64,000 nucleotides of DNA, from NCBI GenBank assembly GCA_017935675.1, contig JAGBHE010000061.1:124001-188000 (forward strand), read 5' to 3'. The stretch is from Clostridia bacterium. GTDB taxonomy: Bacteria > Bacillota > Clostridia > UBA1381. Positions 9,424 through 17,410 of this stretch are shown here, piece after piece (positions within the stretch are counted from its first letter, which is position 1; each line of letters begins with the position of its first letter). Both the position numbers and the translations under genes were made by a program. The notes below the pieces were generated by a model. That model had not been told where the DNA came from. It ran no database searches and saw only the letters and a program-made list of their open reading frames with translations.

Positions 9424-10611
9424 TTATTGCTCCATAATTATTTTATAGTTATTTTCAACAGTATAGTTATCCAACAGATATTTTCTTGCATTTTCCCCTT
9501 TTCCGGAGAAATCAATCTTTGATATTTCTTTAATTGTAGACATAAATGCTTCTAAATTCCCACTTTCGCTCCACCAGCCAAAATCATTGTCTTTAATAAC
9601 CGCCCCCACATCGCTATTAACATCCGTTATAGCATATGTAGGTATTCCGGCCTGCATATAAGAAAGTAATCTTGACGGAAAATTGGGAATGGTAAATCTT
9701 TTATCAAGAAAAATCATTCCAATGTCGCAGGACGCTACAATTTTATCGAAATCCTCTCGTGATACATAGTCCATCAAAGAAAGATTTTTCTGACCACTTT
9801 CACTCAGGTAATTATTAAGCTTTGAATATTCCGTACCCGAACCTACAAGAAAAAAGAATACGTCTTCATTATTTTCTTGACTTTTCATGCAATTTATTAA
9901 AAAGTCAATACCTTGAGGTTTACCAAGATTTCCGCCGTATATAAATACGGTTTTATCTGAAGGAATTCCGTATTTTTCACGGATTATTTGCTTTTCATCA
10001 ACTGATAAGCAGGTATCCTTTACCTCAATAGCATTCGGACACACTGCTACCTTATTCTTGTTCAAATCAAGATTGTGATTTAACAGGTACCGAACATTAG
10101 CTTCTGACATGCACCCTATCCTGTCAGATATTTTATATAGTTTTCTTTCTTTTAATCTGAAAAACCAGTACAATAGACTTTGTTTTGAAAACATACCCAA
10201 ATCAACAGCATTTTGCGGGAAAATATCTTTCAGCAACAAATATGATTTTGCATTGTCTCTTTTTTTTACATACTTTACAACATTAGCGAATGTTATTGGA
10301 GGTGTGGAATACATTACCAAATCAAATTTTATATTCTTAAAATACTTTTTTATCGCTGACTTGAACTGATTTTCAATAAGAATTGTAGACAATCCTTTTT
10401 CTATAATATTCGTCTTTTGTATATTCCCTATTTTTAATTTTAACAGCCTATAACCATTTTTATCCATAAGATGCGTTTGCTTATTTTTTTTTCTCTCGAC
10501 AGGAGAAATTACCGTAATATTATGTCCTTTTTTTACAAATGTACGAAGAAGATCCGTATAAATATTTTGCTCATCAAGCGTATCAAAATCCAATAAAGTT
10601 AAAAAAAGCAT
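9424..10611 (-). CDS. Glycosyltransferase family 4, WbuB-like
   Basis: This 395-aa GT-B protein resembles the WbuB-like GT4 group that acts early on undecaprenyl-linked N-acetylated sugars: 'MLFLTLLDFDTLDEQNIYTDLLRTF' at the N-terminus, 'SEANVRYLL' mid-protein, and 'YGGNLGKPQG' opening the donor domain. Two ATG codons lie in frame. The one at 10611 has AGGA at 7 bp, whereas the one at 10617 has no space for a ribosome site, so 10611 is chosen. It follows the HAD gene by 13 bp. Confidence 0.83.
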   Translation of the reverse strand: MLFLTLLDFDTLDEQNIYTDLLRTFVKKGHNITVISPVERKKNKQTHLMDKNGYRLLKLKIGNIQKTNIIEKGLSTILIENQFKSAIKKYFKNIKFDLVMYSTPPITFANVVKYVKKRDNAKSYLLLKDIFPQNAVDLGMFSKQSLLYWFFRLKERKLYKISDRIGCMSEANVRYLLNHNLDLNKNKVAVCPNAIEVKDTCLSVDEKQIIREKYGIPSDKTVFIYGGNLGKPQGIDFLINCMKSQENNEDVFFFLVGSGTEYSKLNNYLSESGQKNLSLMDYVSREDFDKIVASCDIGMIFLDKRFTIPNFPSRLLSYMQAGIPTYAITDVNSDVGAVIKDNDFGWWSESGNLEAFMSTIKEISKIDFSGKGENARKYLLDNYTVENNYKIIMEQ

Positions 10612-10624
10612 ATTCATTTCCTAT

Positions 10625-11263
10625 TCACCCGTTTTTATATGTATAAAGCCCATCCGGATTAATAAAAAATATTACTCTCATACCGAGTTTCTGTGGGGCA
10701 ATAAAATCTTTTTTCAAGTTATCACCAACGTATGACATTTCATTGAAACCAACAGAAAAATGTTTTTGCATCATAACAAAAGATTTTTCATTAGGTTTGC
10801 GGTATTGCACACCGCCCAGCTCATCTGTTATAATGATTTTATCAAAAAGCTCATGCAGCCTGAGTGCCTTTATTTTTGCACGCTGCCCTTCAGCCCTACC
10901 GTCAGTGATCATTGCTAATCGTATTCCATTGTTTTTTAAACCTAACAACATATCACGCACACCTTCGTACAAATTTATCTCAGGTGTATGCAGACGATAT
11001 ATTTTAAGACACTCTACTTTCCTTTCTTCGCTGTAAATCCCTTCGGATTTCAGCACTTCATCAATAGCACTTCCTCCGTTTTCAAAAACACACCATAATT
11101 TCTCTGCCATATTATCAACACAGGATATTTGCTTTGCAACAGCATTAAATCCGCTTCTGACATATTCCTTTTCAGAATATAATGTATCATCCAAATCAAA
11201 AATAGCAACCGATATTCCATCCAGGAATAACGGTACATCAATTATATTAGTAATTTTTTTCAC
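10625..11263 (-). CDS. HAD-superfamily hydrolase
   Basis: This 212-aa protein has HAD motif I 'FDLDDTLYSE', motif II 'MITDGRAEGQ', and 'KPNEKSF' with 'YVGDNLKKD' as motifs III/IV, so it is probably a small-molecule phosphatase. GTG at 11263 is preferred because AAAGGTGA lies 9 bp upstream; TTG at 11269 is also in frame but too close to it. It overlaps the position of the ATP-grasp stop codon region and is likely coupled to it. Paired ATP-grasp and HAD genes are common in clostridial polysaccharide clusters; the substrate is unknown. Confidence 0.8.
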   Translation of the reverse strand: MKKITNIIDVPLFLDGISVAIFDLDDTLYSEKEYVRSGFNAVAKQISCVDNMAEKLWCVFENGGSAIDEVLKSEGIYSEERKVECLKIYRLHTPEINLYEGVRDMLLGLKNNGIRLAMITDGRAEGQRAKIKALRLHELFDKIIITDELGGVQYRKPNEKSFVMMQKHFSVGFNEMSYVGDNLKKDFIAPQKLGMRVIFFINPDGLYTYKNG

Positions 11264-11265
11264 AA

Positions 11266-12216
11266 TCAATTCACCTTTATACTTTGATCAAATCTGCAAT
11301 AGACAGCATTATTCTCAGCAGCATTGCTTTGATATGACAGTTTTTCCTTTTTAAGTAATCGGATAAGTGCCTCGGCAGAATTGGCTCCTGCTTTCATTGA
11401 AAGAGGTGCACCCCCACCAAATCTTGGATTAATTTCTATGTAGTAATTCTCACCAGTTACAGATTCTTTTATCAACTGAACTGTTATTGCACAGCAAGGC
11501 TTGAATTTTTCTGTAATAGACAATGCTTCCTCTATAATTCTTGTATCATGCAATATCTGTGTTTTTAACACTTCACCGGCACGAACAGCTAATCTTACTC
11601 TTGGAGTTATATAGATTGGATTTCCTTCAAAATCACAGAAAATATCAACAGTATATTCAGTTCCTTCAATATACGGCTGAATTATATAGTCGGGAACCTG
11701 AACTGCATATGTCATCAGTTCTCGTTCATTATTAACCTTATATGCAAATATGCTCGAACTGCCGTCTTTAGGCTTTATAAAACATGGGTAATTCATACTA
11801 TAATCCGCAGCATTATCAAATGTGCGTGGATAACTCAGCCCACAGTTTCCAAAGAAATTTCCTGTGATTCTTTTATCCCGGCATATTCTAATAGCTTCCG
11901 GATTGCTTATCAGCACTTTTGTTCCTACTTTTTCAAAAGATTCTTTATTTTCCGAAAGAATAAGCAAATCTGTATCAATGGTTGGGATTAAAGCGTCTAC
12001 TTTTCCTTCTCTGCAGATTTCCAGCAACTTCGGAATATAAGCCGGATTCTTTATTTTGGGAACTATATGCGGTATATCACAAAAAAATAATGCGGGTGCT
12101 GTATTTGTTGTGTCGGTTCCGTGTATAACAAGATTTGTTTTAAGGTTCTCCGCTGCTGTTTTAAAGGCTTGTATCAACTCAATTCTTCTGCCGACACAGG
12201 TAAATAATATATTCAT
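11266..12216 (-). CDS. ATP-grasp domain protein
   Basis: This 316-aa protein starts 'MNILFTCVGRR' and carries 'PCFIKPKDGSSS' (ATP-binding lysine region) and 'NYYIEINPRFGGGAPLS', the E..N.R metal/ATP motif of carbamoyl-phosphate-synthase-like ATP-grasp ligases. Such enzymes join a carboxylate to an amine or thiol through an acyl phosphate, and here one may attach an amino acid or acyl group to an amino sugar. ATG at 12216 is preferred over an in-frame GTG at 12228, which sits on the AGGAG ribosome site itself. Confidence 0.82.
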   Translation of the reverse strand: MNILFTCVGRRIELIQAFKTAAENLKTNLVIHGTDTTNTAPALFFCDIPHIVPKIKNPAYIPKLLEICREGKVDALIPTIDTDLLILSENKESFEKVGTKVLISNPEAIRICRDKRITGNFFGNCGLSYPRTFDNAADYSMNYPCFIKPKDGSSSIFAYKVNNERELMTYAVQVPDYIIQPYIEGTEYTVDIFCDFEGNPIYITPRVRLAVRAGEVLKTQILHDTRIIEEALSITEKFKPCCAITVQLIKESVTGENYYIEINPRFGGGAPLSMKAGANSAEALIRLLKKEKLSYQSNAAENNAVYCRFDQSIKVN

Positions 12217-12241
12217 AATGATTTTCACTCCTATTTAAAGC

Positions 12242-12898
12242 TTACACGTTATGTAATTCCTGCTTTGCAGCTCCATTGGCGGTGCCTGTGAAATATTCCA
12301 TAGTTGCTTCGTCTTCCTGTGAAATACCTTCACGCTTTAACACATAAAATATAGTTTTAAAAATAATCTTTACATCACCGCAAAAAGTGACGTTTTTGAC
12401 ATATTCAACATCATATTTAAATTTTTCTTCCCACGAAATAGCATTTCTTCCATGAACCTGTGCATATCCTGTTAATCCAGGGCGGACAGTATGTCGCGTT
12501 CGTTGTTCCTCCGTGTATAAAGGAATATATTGAACTAAAAGTGGTCTTGGGCCTACTATAGAAAGATCTCCGCAAATTATATTTATTAAAGATGGTAATT
12601 CATCACATGATGTACTTCTTAAAAATCGACCGTAAGCATTTAATCTTTGTTCATCGGCCAGAAGTATTCCGTTTGAATCCCTTTTGTCCGACATTGTTCT
12701 GAATTTAACCAGCTTAAAGATTTTTTCCTCGCCTGTTTTTGATGATATTTTTCCCGGCCTTTCCTGGACAAAAAACGGATTGCCTCTCATTGCTATTGTA
12801 CCGATTACGGTCAGTATAACAAGCAGCGGAGAAAGGGCAACCATTGCCATTAAAGAAAGAATAAAATCCAAAGGGCGCTTTAACAGCTTTGCATACAT
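12242..12898 (-). CDS. Undecaprenyl-phosphate sugar-1-phosphate transferase (PglC/EpsL-like)
   Basis: This is a 218-aa monotopic membrane protein. An N-terminal hydrophobic hairpin (residues ~12-35) is followed by 'KFRTMSD', 'SCDELPSLINI' and 'IVGPRPLLVQY', the conserved blocks of bacterial sugar transferases (PF02397). It transfers a sugar-1-phosphate from UDP-sugar to undecaprenyl phosphate and so starts repeat-unit synthesis. The short length without extra N-terminal helices fits the PglC/EpsL subgroup, which uses diacetamido-type sugars; this agrees with the aminotransferase 11 bp upstream. AGGAG lies before ATG 12898. Confidence 0.92.
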   Translation of the reverse strand: MYAKLLKRPLDFILSLMAMVALSPLLVILTVIGTIAMRGNPFFVQERPGKISSKTGEEKIFKLVKFRTMSDKRDSNGILLADEQRLNAYGRFLRSTSCDELPSLINIICGDLSIVGPRPLLVQYIPLYTEEQRTRHTVRPGLTGYAQVHGRNAISWEEKFKYDVEYVKNVTFCGDVKIIFKTIFYVLKREGISQEDEATMEYFTGTANGAAKQELHNV

Positions 12899-12909
12899 AT
12901 TTCACACTC

Positions 12910-14136
12910 CTAAAAACAACTTTTTATAATTTCAATAATCTTATCCTGCTCTGCTTCTGTCATCTTTATATCACTTGGCAGACAAAGACCTCTTGCAAAA
13001 ATATCAGCACCGGTATCTGCACCTTCGCCCGCGATATATGCATTGGTTCTTGCGCGTCCGCTGCCATCTCTCGTAATGAACGGATTCATTCGGTATATCG
13101 GCTGCATATGCATCGGCTTCCATATCGGTCTGCCCTCCGCATTATACTTTGACAGGGTTTCCAGAATCTCAGTCGGACACGATTTACCTTGCTCACTAAC
13201 ATAACAGGCATCACTATCCGAGCGCACCTGCTTGCACATGGCATCTTTATTGATAAGAAGGCATGAAAGCCAGAAGTTAGGCTCCATAATAGTATCATCA
13301 TATGGATTCATTGATACGGGAAGGTTTTTAAAACCTTCCTTGTAACGCATGTAAATTGCTTTTTTCCGAGCAATATGCTCTTCCAAATAAGGTAACTGAC
13401 CGCGTACAACGCCTGCAACAACATTGCTCATGCGATAGTTATATCCAATTTCCTCATGCTGATACCATGGTGCGGCTTCTCTGCTTTGGGTTGACCATTT
13501 GCGCGCTTTATTTGCCGCATCCGGATTGTCGGTCAAAAGCATACCGCCGGAGGAGCCTGTAATAATTTTATTCCCGTTAAAGGATATGGCATTATATGTA
13601 CCGAATGTACCGGTTTGCCTGCCCTTATAGGTTGCGCCGAGAGATTCTGCCGCATCCTCAATTAGAACTGCTCCGTGCTTTTCGCAGATACCGCAGATTT
13701 TATCAAGGTCTCCCGGCGTTCCGTACAGGTTTGCAATAACAACCGCTTTAGTATCCGGATATAGTTTAAATGCTTTTTCAAGCGATACAGGGTCCATATT
13801 CCATGTTTCATATTCTGTATCAATAAATATAGGATTGCCTTTTTCGTACATAATAGGATTTACGGTAGCGTCAAAAGTCATATCGGAACAAAACACATTA
13901 TCCCCCGGTTTTATTCCGGCAAGCTTTACTGCCAAGTGCAGTGCCGCCGTACCGCATGACAGCGCCACTGCATATTTGCAGCCAACCTTTTCGCTTATAA
14001 TTCTTTCAACTTCGTTTATGTTTTCACCTATTGTAGACATCCAGTTTGTTTGATATGCTTCCTTCATGTATTGAAGTTCCTCCCCGTGCATAGTGGGAGA
14101 CGAAAGCCACACTTTATCTTTAAATGCTCTTGTCAT
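12910..14136 (-). CDS. DegT/DnrJ/EryC1/StrS aminotransferase (EpsN/PglE-like)
   Basis: This 408-aa PLP enzyme has 'SCGTAALHLAV', 'IEDAAESLGA' (PLP-binding Asp161) and 'SFNGNKIITGSSGGM' with the Schiff-base lysine Lys190. The N-terminal 'VWLSSPTMHGEELQYM' and overall length resemble EpsN/PglE enzymes that aminate UDP-4-keto-6-deoxy-sugars to give bacillosamine-type precursors. The matching dehydratase and acetyltransferase are not in this window. It is the first glycan gene of the operon, with AAAGGA 9 bp before ATG 14136, and lies 60 bp after the helicase with no evident terminator between. Confidence 0.9.
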   Translation of the reverse strand: MTRAFKDKVWLSSPTMHGEELQYMKEAYQTNWMSTIGENINEVERIISEKVGCKYAVALSCGTAALHLAVKLAGIKPGDNVFCSDMTFDATVNPIMYEKGNPIFIDTEYETWNMDPVSLEKAFKLYPDTKAVVIANLYGTPGDLDKICGICEKHGAVLIEDAAESLGATYKGRQTGTFGTYNAISFNGNKIITGSSGGMLLTDNPDAANKARKWSTQSREAAPWYQHEEIGYNYRMSNVVAGVVRGQLPYLEEHIARKKAIYMRYKEGFKNLPVSMNPYDDTIMEPNFWLSCLLINKDAMCKQVRSDSDACYVSEQGKSCPTEILETLSKYNAEGRPIWKPMHMQPIYRMNPFITRDGSGRARTNAYIAGEGADTGADIFARGLCLPSDIKMTEAEQDKIIEIIKSCF

Positions 14137-14196
14137 CTGCTTATCCTTTCTGATATTTTAACACCATAAAATTTCGGATTTGTACTGCCCGGACTT

Positions 14197-17112
14197 TTAT
14201 ATAACCCTCTCTCTCCTTACATAAGCCGGTTCCATAGGGCTATTGGTTGTCAAATCAATTCCAATCTGATTTAACAAGAGCAATCTGGCTTTATCATAAT
14301 TGCCTTTTGAATACAACCGTTTCTGGCTTCGGTACCATTCGCCCAGCTTAAATCCGTCTGAGGTGGTATAGGTCTGAGGAATATCAATAATGTCATGCTC
14401 CGCTGCATAAGCCCTTGCATACTCAAAGGCGCGCAGCCATTTTTCCTCGTGAGGGCTCCAGACAATTCCGATTTTTTCTAAAAGTTCTGCCTTTTTCTTA
14501 TCAAGCCTGCCCTTTTTATAATCATTCTTTTGCACAGCCAGCCATTGTCCTAATTTAAAGCCGTCGGGGGATATATAATCATTTGCGGCGTTTAAGTTTC
14601 CGTTTTCCAGGTAGTATTTTTCTGCATGCTTATAATTGCTTTCCCAGCGGTTATTCAGAGGCTTCCATTCAAAAGATATTTCATTCAAGCGCCTTATTCT
14701 TTCCTCCGACATTTTTTTTGTTCTGTATTTTGTCCGCTGATTGGAAGCCCATGCGCCGAGCCTGAAGCCGTCATCTGTGACGAACCCCGACGGAACGCAG
14801 CAATTCCCGTTCATACGATAATATTCTGCCATATGCTCAAAACCGATATCCCATGCGGCATCATTCTGAAACCAGATAATGTTCAGGCTCTCAAGCATTT
14901 CAATATAGGTTTTTTTCAGCTTCGACTTTTTATATTTAATTCTTTGTGCGTTAATCCATGCGCCAAGCGCAAAATCATCCTCGCAGACATATCCCACAGG
15001 AGGGTTGATGTTTCCGAATTCATCAAAATATTTTTTAGCATGGTCAAAGCCCGTCTGCCATCGGCTTTTGTCACGGTGCCAGCACATTCCGATTTTTTCC
15101 AAAAGCTCTGCCTGCTCCCGGTTTAATCTGCCTTTTTTATAGCTGTATCTCTGGCTTGAAATCCACACGCCGAGATTTAAACCGCTTTCCGTTATATATT
15201 CTGCATTAACATTCAGGTTTCCGTGTTCTTCATAATATTTTTTTGCTTCATCATAATAGTTCATCCATGTGCGGATTTTTACGGAGGTCCAGTTTATGCC
15301 TATATTCTCAATTAATTTTTTTCTTTCCTCGGAAAGAGTTCCGTCCTTGTAGCTTCCGCGCACACTGCGGTACCATTTCCCGAGATTGACGCCTGATTCT
15401 GTAAAGTAATCTGCCGGAATATCTAAATTACCATTCTGTTCATAATACCTTTTTGCCTCATAGTATTTCTGCATCCAGGTATCTTCAACCTCCCAGACCA
15501 TACCTATTTCAGAAAGCCTTAAGTATTGCTCATTGCTTATTCTGTGAGTTTTATAATTGCTTCTCTGGGAAAGTATCCACGGATACAGCTCTCTGTTACT
15601 TGTCGGAACATTTAAATCTCCGTGTTCCTTGTAAAAGGCTTCAGCCAGTGAAAATCCTTTCTCCCACTGCCTTTCCTTCAAGGTTTTCCAATCCATGCCT
15701 ATCTGCTCAAGCTTTTTTATCCTCTCGCCCGATAATGTATTATTTATATATTGAATACGCTGTGTAACAAGCCATTGTCCGAGGTTATAGCCCTCTTCTG
15801 TTTTATAATCGGATTTCGGGAGAAGATTCCCGTTTTTCATGTAATACTGCTTTGCAAGAAGATACATATTATCCCACGAAACTGTCAGAGTTTTTTCTAT
15901 TTTGCTGAATATTTCCCTGCAGTCCCTGATTTCATCAATTACATTAAAACGCTCATTTATTATCTCTCTGTCCCTGCCGAATTCACGATACATATATATC
16001 GCTTCGCTCATTTCGTCGTTAATATCACCTATGCTGTACAGGTTTTCAAAATTAAGCACTATATCAAAAATCACGGCGTTCTTTTTTTTGCTTGCCGACA
16101 GGGCTCTGCCAATCTGCTGCTTATATATAATAGGAGAAACAGTCGGGCGCAGCAAAATAACACCTGATACATCTTCAACATGAATTCCCTCGTTCAGCAT
16201 ATCAATGCAGTATAACAGCTTTAAGTGACAGCTGTTGTCCGCCTTGAAATCAGCAAATGCCTTACTCGTTTCAGGGTCGCTTGAATATGCAGCATATATA
16301 TGCGGATTTTCATCAATTTCAGAAAACCAGCCCTCCGACACATCAATCATTTCCTTCAGATGCCCGACGCCGGCGCAAAAAACAATATATTTACCGTTTT
16401 TTTCCGGAATGTGCTTTGCAAAAACCTTATCAAGTCCGTCTGCCTTTTCAAGAGTATGCCGCAGCTCCTGAAGGTATCTTTCGCCTCTGTCACGAACAGT
16501 TTTATTTTTCAGCTTTTTTATTCTTTTTTCGTATTTCTCCAAATCCTTCTGATATGAGAACATGGAAATAACATATTCGGGCGGATTCAGTATCCCGCGG
16601 ACAATCGCCTCACCCAGCGTCATTTCGGACGCAATGTTCCCGTCAAAAAGCTCATCCGCCATATCACGCTGATTATCAAGGTAGCGTATATTCGTTGCCG
16701 ATAATCCGAGAACAGGTACATCGGGATATTTGTCAAGCAAGGTTTGTACGCCCCTGCCCCACATTTGCGCACCGGCACGGTGGAACTCGTCCATAACAAT
16801 ATAATCCGGTTTAATTTCTTCTATTTCACACTCATGCATATTCATAAGCTTTGCATATGTGTAAAAAGCAATGTTATCCGCATTGAAGTCCGGGCTTGCA
16901 TTCTTTATATTTTCAAGCTGCGTTTTAAAAATATATTCACTCGGAGAAAGCCAGCATATGCTTTTTCCGGGATTATCCTCACATAATTTAAAGGCAATAA
17001 AAGATTTTCCTGTTCCTGTAGGATGAATAACGGCGGCTTTTTTGCATATTTCAAGCATCGAAACAGCAGAAGCATACGCTTCCAGGTTATAGTCAAATAA
17101 CTGAATCGCCAT
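14197..17112 (-). CDS. DEAD/DEAH-box helicase with eight Helicase-Associated repeats
   Basis: This is a 971-aa protein. The superfamily 2 helicase core shows Walker A 'HPTGTGKS' (31-37), Walker B 'DEFH' (108-111), motif III 'SAT' (138-140) and motif VI 'QQIGRALSAS' (~335). From about residue 400 to 960 there are eight ~68-residue Helicase-Associated repeats (HA domain), each with W..yy.a..Yy.e.GN, LG.W...QR..Y and L..igi.W. The second repeat is shortened. These repeats are thought to bind nucleic acid. GGGGTGAG precedes ATG 17112, and the left inverted repeat of the switch lies only 28 bp upstream. Its link to the polysaccharide operon is positional; the function is unknown. Confidence 0.88.
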   Translation of the reverse strand: MAIQLFDYNLEAYASAVSMLEICKKAAVIHPTGTGKSFIAFKLCEDNPGKSICWLSPSEYIFKTQLENIKNASPDFNADNIAFYTYAKLMNMHECEIEEIKPDYIVMDEFHRAGAQMWGRGVQTLLDKYPDVPVLGLSATNIRYLDNQRDMADELFDGNIASEMTLGEAIVRGILNPPEYVISMFSYQKDLEKYEKRIKKLKNKTVRDRGERYLQELRHTLEKADGLDKVFAKHIPEKNGKYIVFCAGVGHLKEMIDVSEGWFSEIDENPHIYAAYSSDPETSKAFADFKADNSCHLKLLYCIDMLNEGIHVEDVSGVILLRPTVSPIIYKQQIGRALSASKKKNAVIFDIVLNFENLYSIGDINDEMSEAIYMYREFGRDREIINERFNVIDEIRDCREIFSKIEKTLTVSWDNMYLLAKQYYMKNGNLLPKSDYKTEEGYNLGQWLVTQRIQYINNTLSGERIKKLEQIGMDWKTLKERQWEKGFSLAEAFYKEHGDLNVPTSNRELYPWILSQRSNYKTHRISNEQYLRLSEIGMVWEVEDTWMQKYYEAKRYYEQNGNLDIPADYFTESGVNLGKWYRSVRGSYKDGTLSEERKKLIENIGINWTSVKIRTWMNYYDEAKKYYEEHGNLNVNAEYITESGLNLGVWISSQRYSYKKGRLNREQAELLEKIGMCWHRDKSRWQTGFDHAKKYFDEFGNINPPVGYVCEDDFALGAWINAQRIKYKKSKLKKTYIEMLESLNIIWFQNDAAWDIGFEHMAEYYRMNGNCCVPSGFVTDDGFRLGAWASNQRTKYRTKKMSEERIRRLNEISFEWKPLNNRWESNYKHAEKYYLENGNLNAANDYISPDGFKLGQWLAVQKNDYKKGRLDKKKAELLEKIGIVWSPHEEKWLRAFEYARAYAAEHDIIDIPQTYTTSDGFKLGEWYRSQKRLYSKGNYDKARLLLLNQIGIDLTTNSPMEPAYVRRERVI

Positions 17113-17140
17113 AAATACTCACCCCGCATTTATCCTGAAA

Positions 17141-17170
17141 TTAACAACAGAATTCATATTATGTTGTAAG
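17141..17170 (+). repeat. Left inverted repeat (recombination site) of the switch
   Basis: This 30-bp site is itself an imperfect palindrome: a TTAACAAC-type left arm and a GTTGTAAG right arm around a central TCAT, as expected for two recombinase monomers binding on either side of a crossover region. It pairs with the site at 17381-17410, whose centre is ATGA, the reverse complement, which fixes the inverted orientation of the two sites. Confidence 0.82.
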
Positions 17171-17245
17171 AACTAAATTTGACAAAATATCCGTTAAAAA
17201 TTTGAAAAAAAAAGAGATTGATTAAAATAAATTAACATGATTATC

Positions 17246-17288
17246 AGAGCAATGTCAGCAGGCTGTACTCATTGCTCTATACTTTTTT
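17246..17288 (+). terminator. Terminator-like hairpin inside the invertible segment
   Basis: A perfect 9-bp stem (AGAGCAATG at 17246-17254 with CATTGCTCT at 17270-17278), with an inner CAG/CTG pairing in the loop, is followed after four bases by six T. In the present orientation it acts on rightward transcripts. After inversion it would face leftward, upstream of the promoter, and could stop recombinase readthrough. Confidence 0.5.
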
Positions 17289-17318
17289 AACAACATTCAC
17301 AAAATTAGACGCAAAATA

Positions 17319-17347
17319 TTGACTTATATAAAAAAAAATGATATACT
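17319..17347 (+). promoter_or_regulatory. Sigma-A promoter inside the invertible segment
   Basis: TTGACT at 17319-17324, a 17-bp spacer and TATACT at 17342-17347 with a TG one base upstream (extended -10) make a strong housekeeping promoter. It reads rightward, into the antisense strand of the recombinase gene. If the segment flipped, the -10 would fall at about 17204-17209 reading left, giving an ~85-nt leader to the helicase start. Confidence 0.8.
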
Positions 17348-17380
17348 AAAAATGATGATGTATGTTCTTTTATATATTAA

Positions 17381-17410
17381 TTAACAACATAATATGAATT
17401 AAGTTGTTAA
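17381..17410 (-). repeat. Right inverted repeat (recombination site) of the switch
   Basis: This 30-bp site is built of 13-bp arms (TTAACAACATAAT and ATTAAGTTGTTAA, one mismatch) around ATGA. In reverse complement it matches the left site at 26/30. Its last base abuts the TGA stop of the recombinase gene at 17411. Confidence 0.82.

Larger units (their letters stand above)
17141..17410. other. Predicted invertible promoter segment (phase switch) of the polysaccharide operon
   Basis: Two 30-bp sites in inverted orientation (17141-17170 and 17381-17410) bound a 210-bp segment. The right site read in reverse matches the left at 26 of 30 positions, including an unbroken core AATTCATATTATGTTGT. 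The segment carries one strong promoter (17319-17347), a hairpin (17246-17278) and a further TTAACAACATT half-site at 17287. A tyrosine recombinase gene ends exactly at the right site, and the helicase/polysaccharide operon starts 28 bp from the left site. This matches the layout of recombinase-driven invertible promoters known from other gut bacteria. As sequenced the promoter faces away from the operon. Confidence 0.82.

Noticed and set aside
14280..15900. Periodic ~200-bp repeats suggesting CRISPR or tandem DNA repeats
   Set aside because: The periodicity is that of the protein-level Helicase-Associated repeats inside one open frame; the DNA copies are diverged.
17179..17210. TTGACA at 17179 as a second promoter in the invertible segment
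   Set aside because: No TATAAT-like sequence lies at 16-19 bp from it; only the 17319 promoter has both elements.
17231..17268. Leftward promoter (CTGACA ... GTTAAT) that would make the present orientation ON
   Set aside because: The -10 match is poor compared with the consensus-like rightward promoter; weak basal transcription cannot be excluded.
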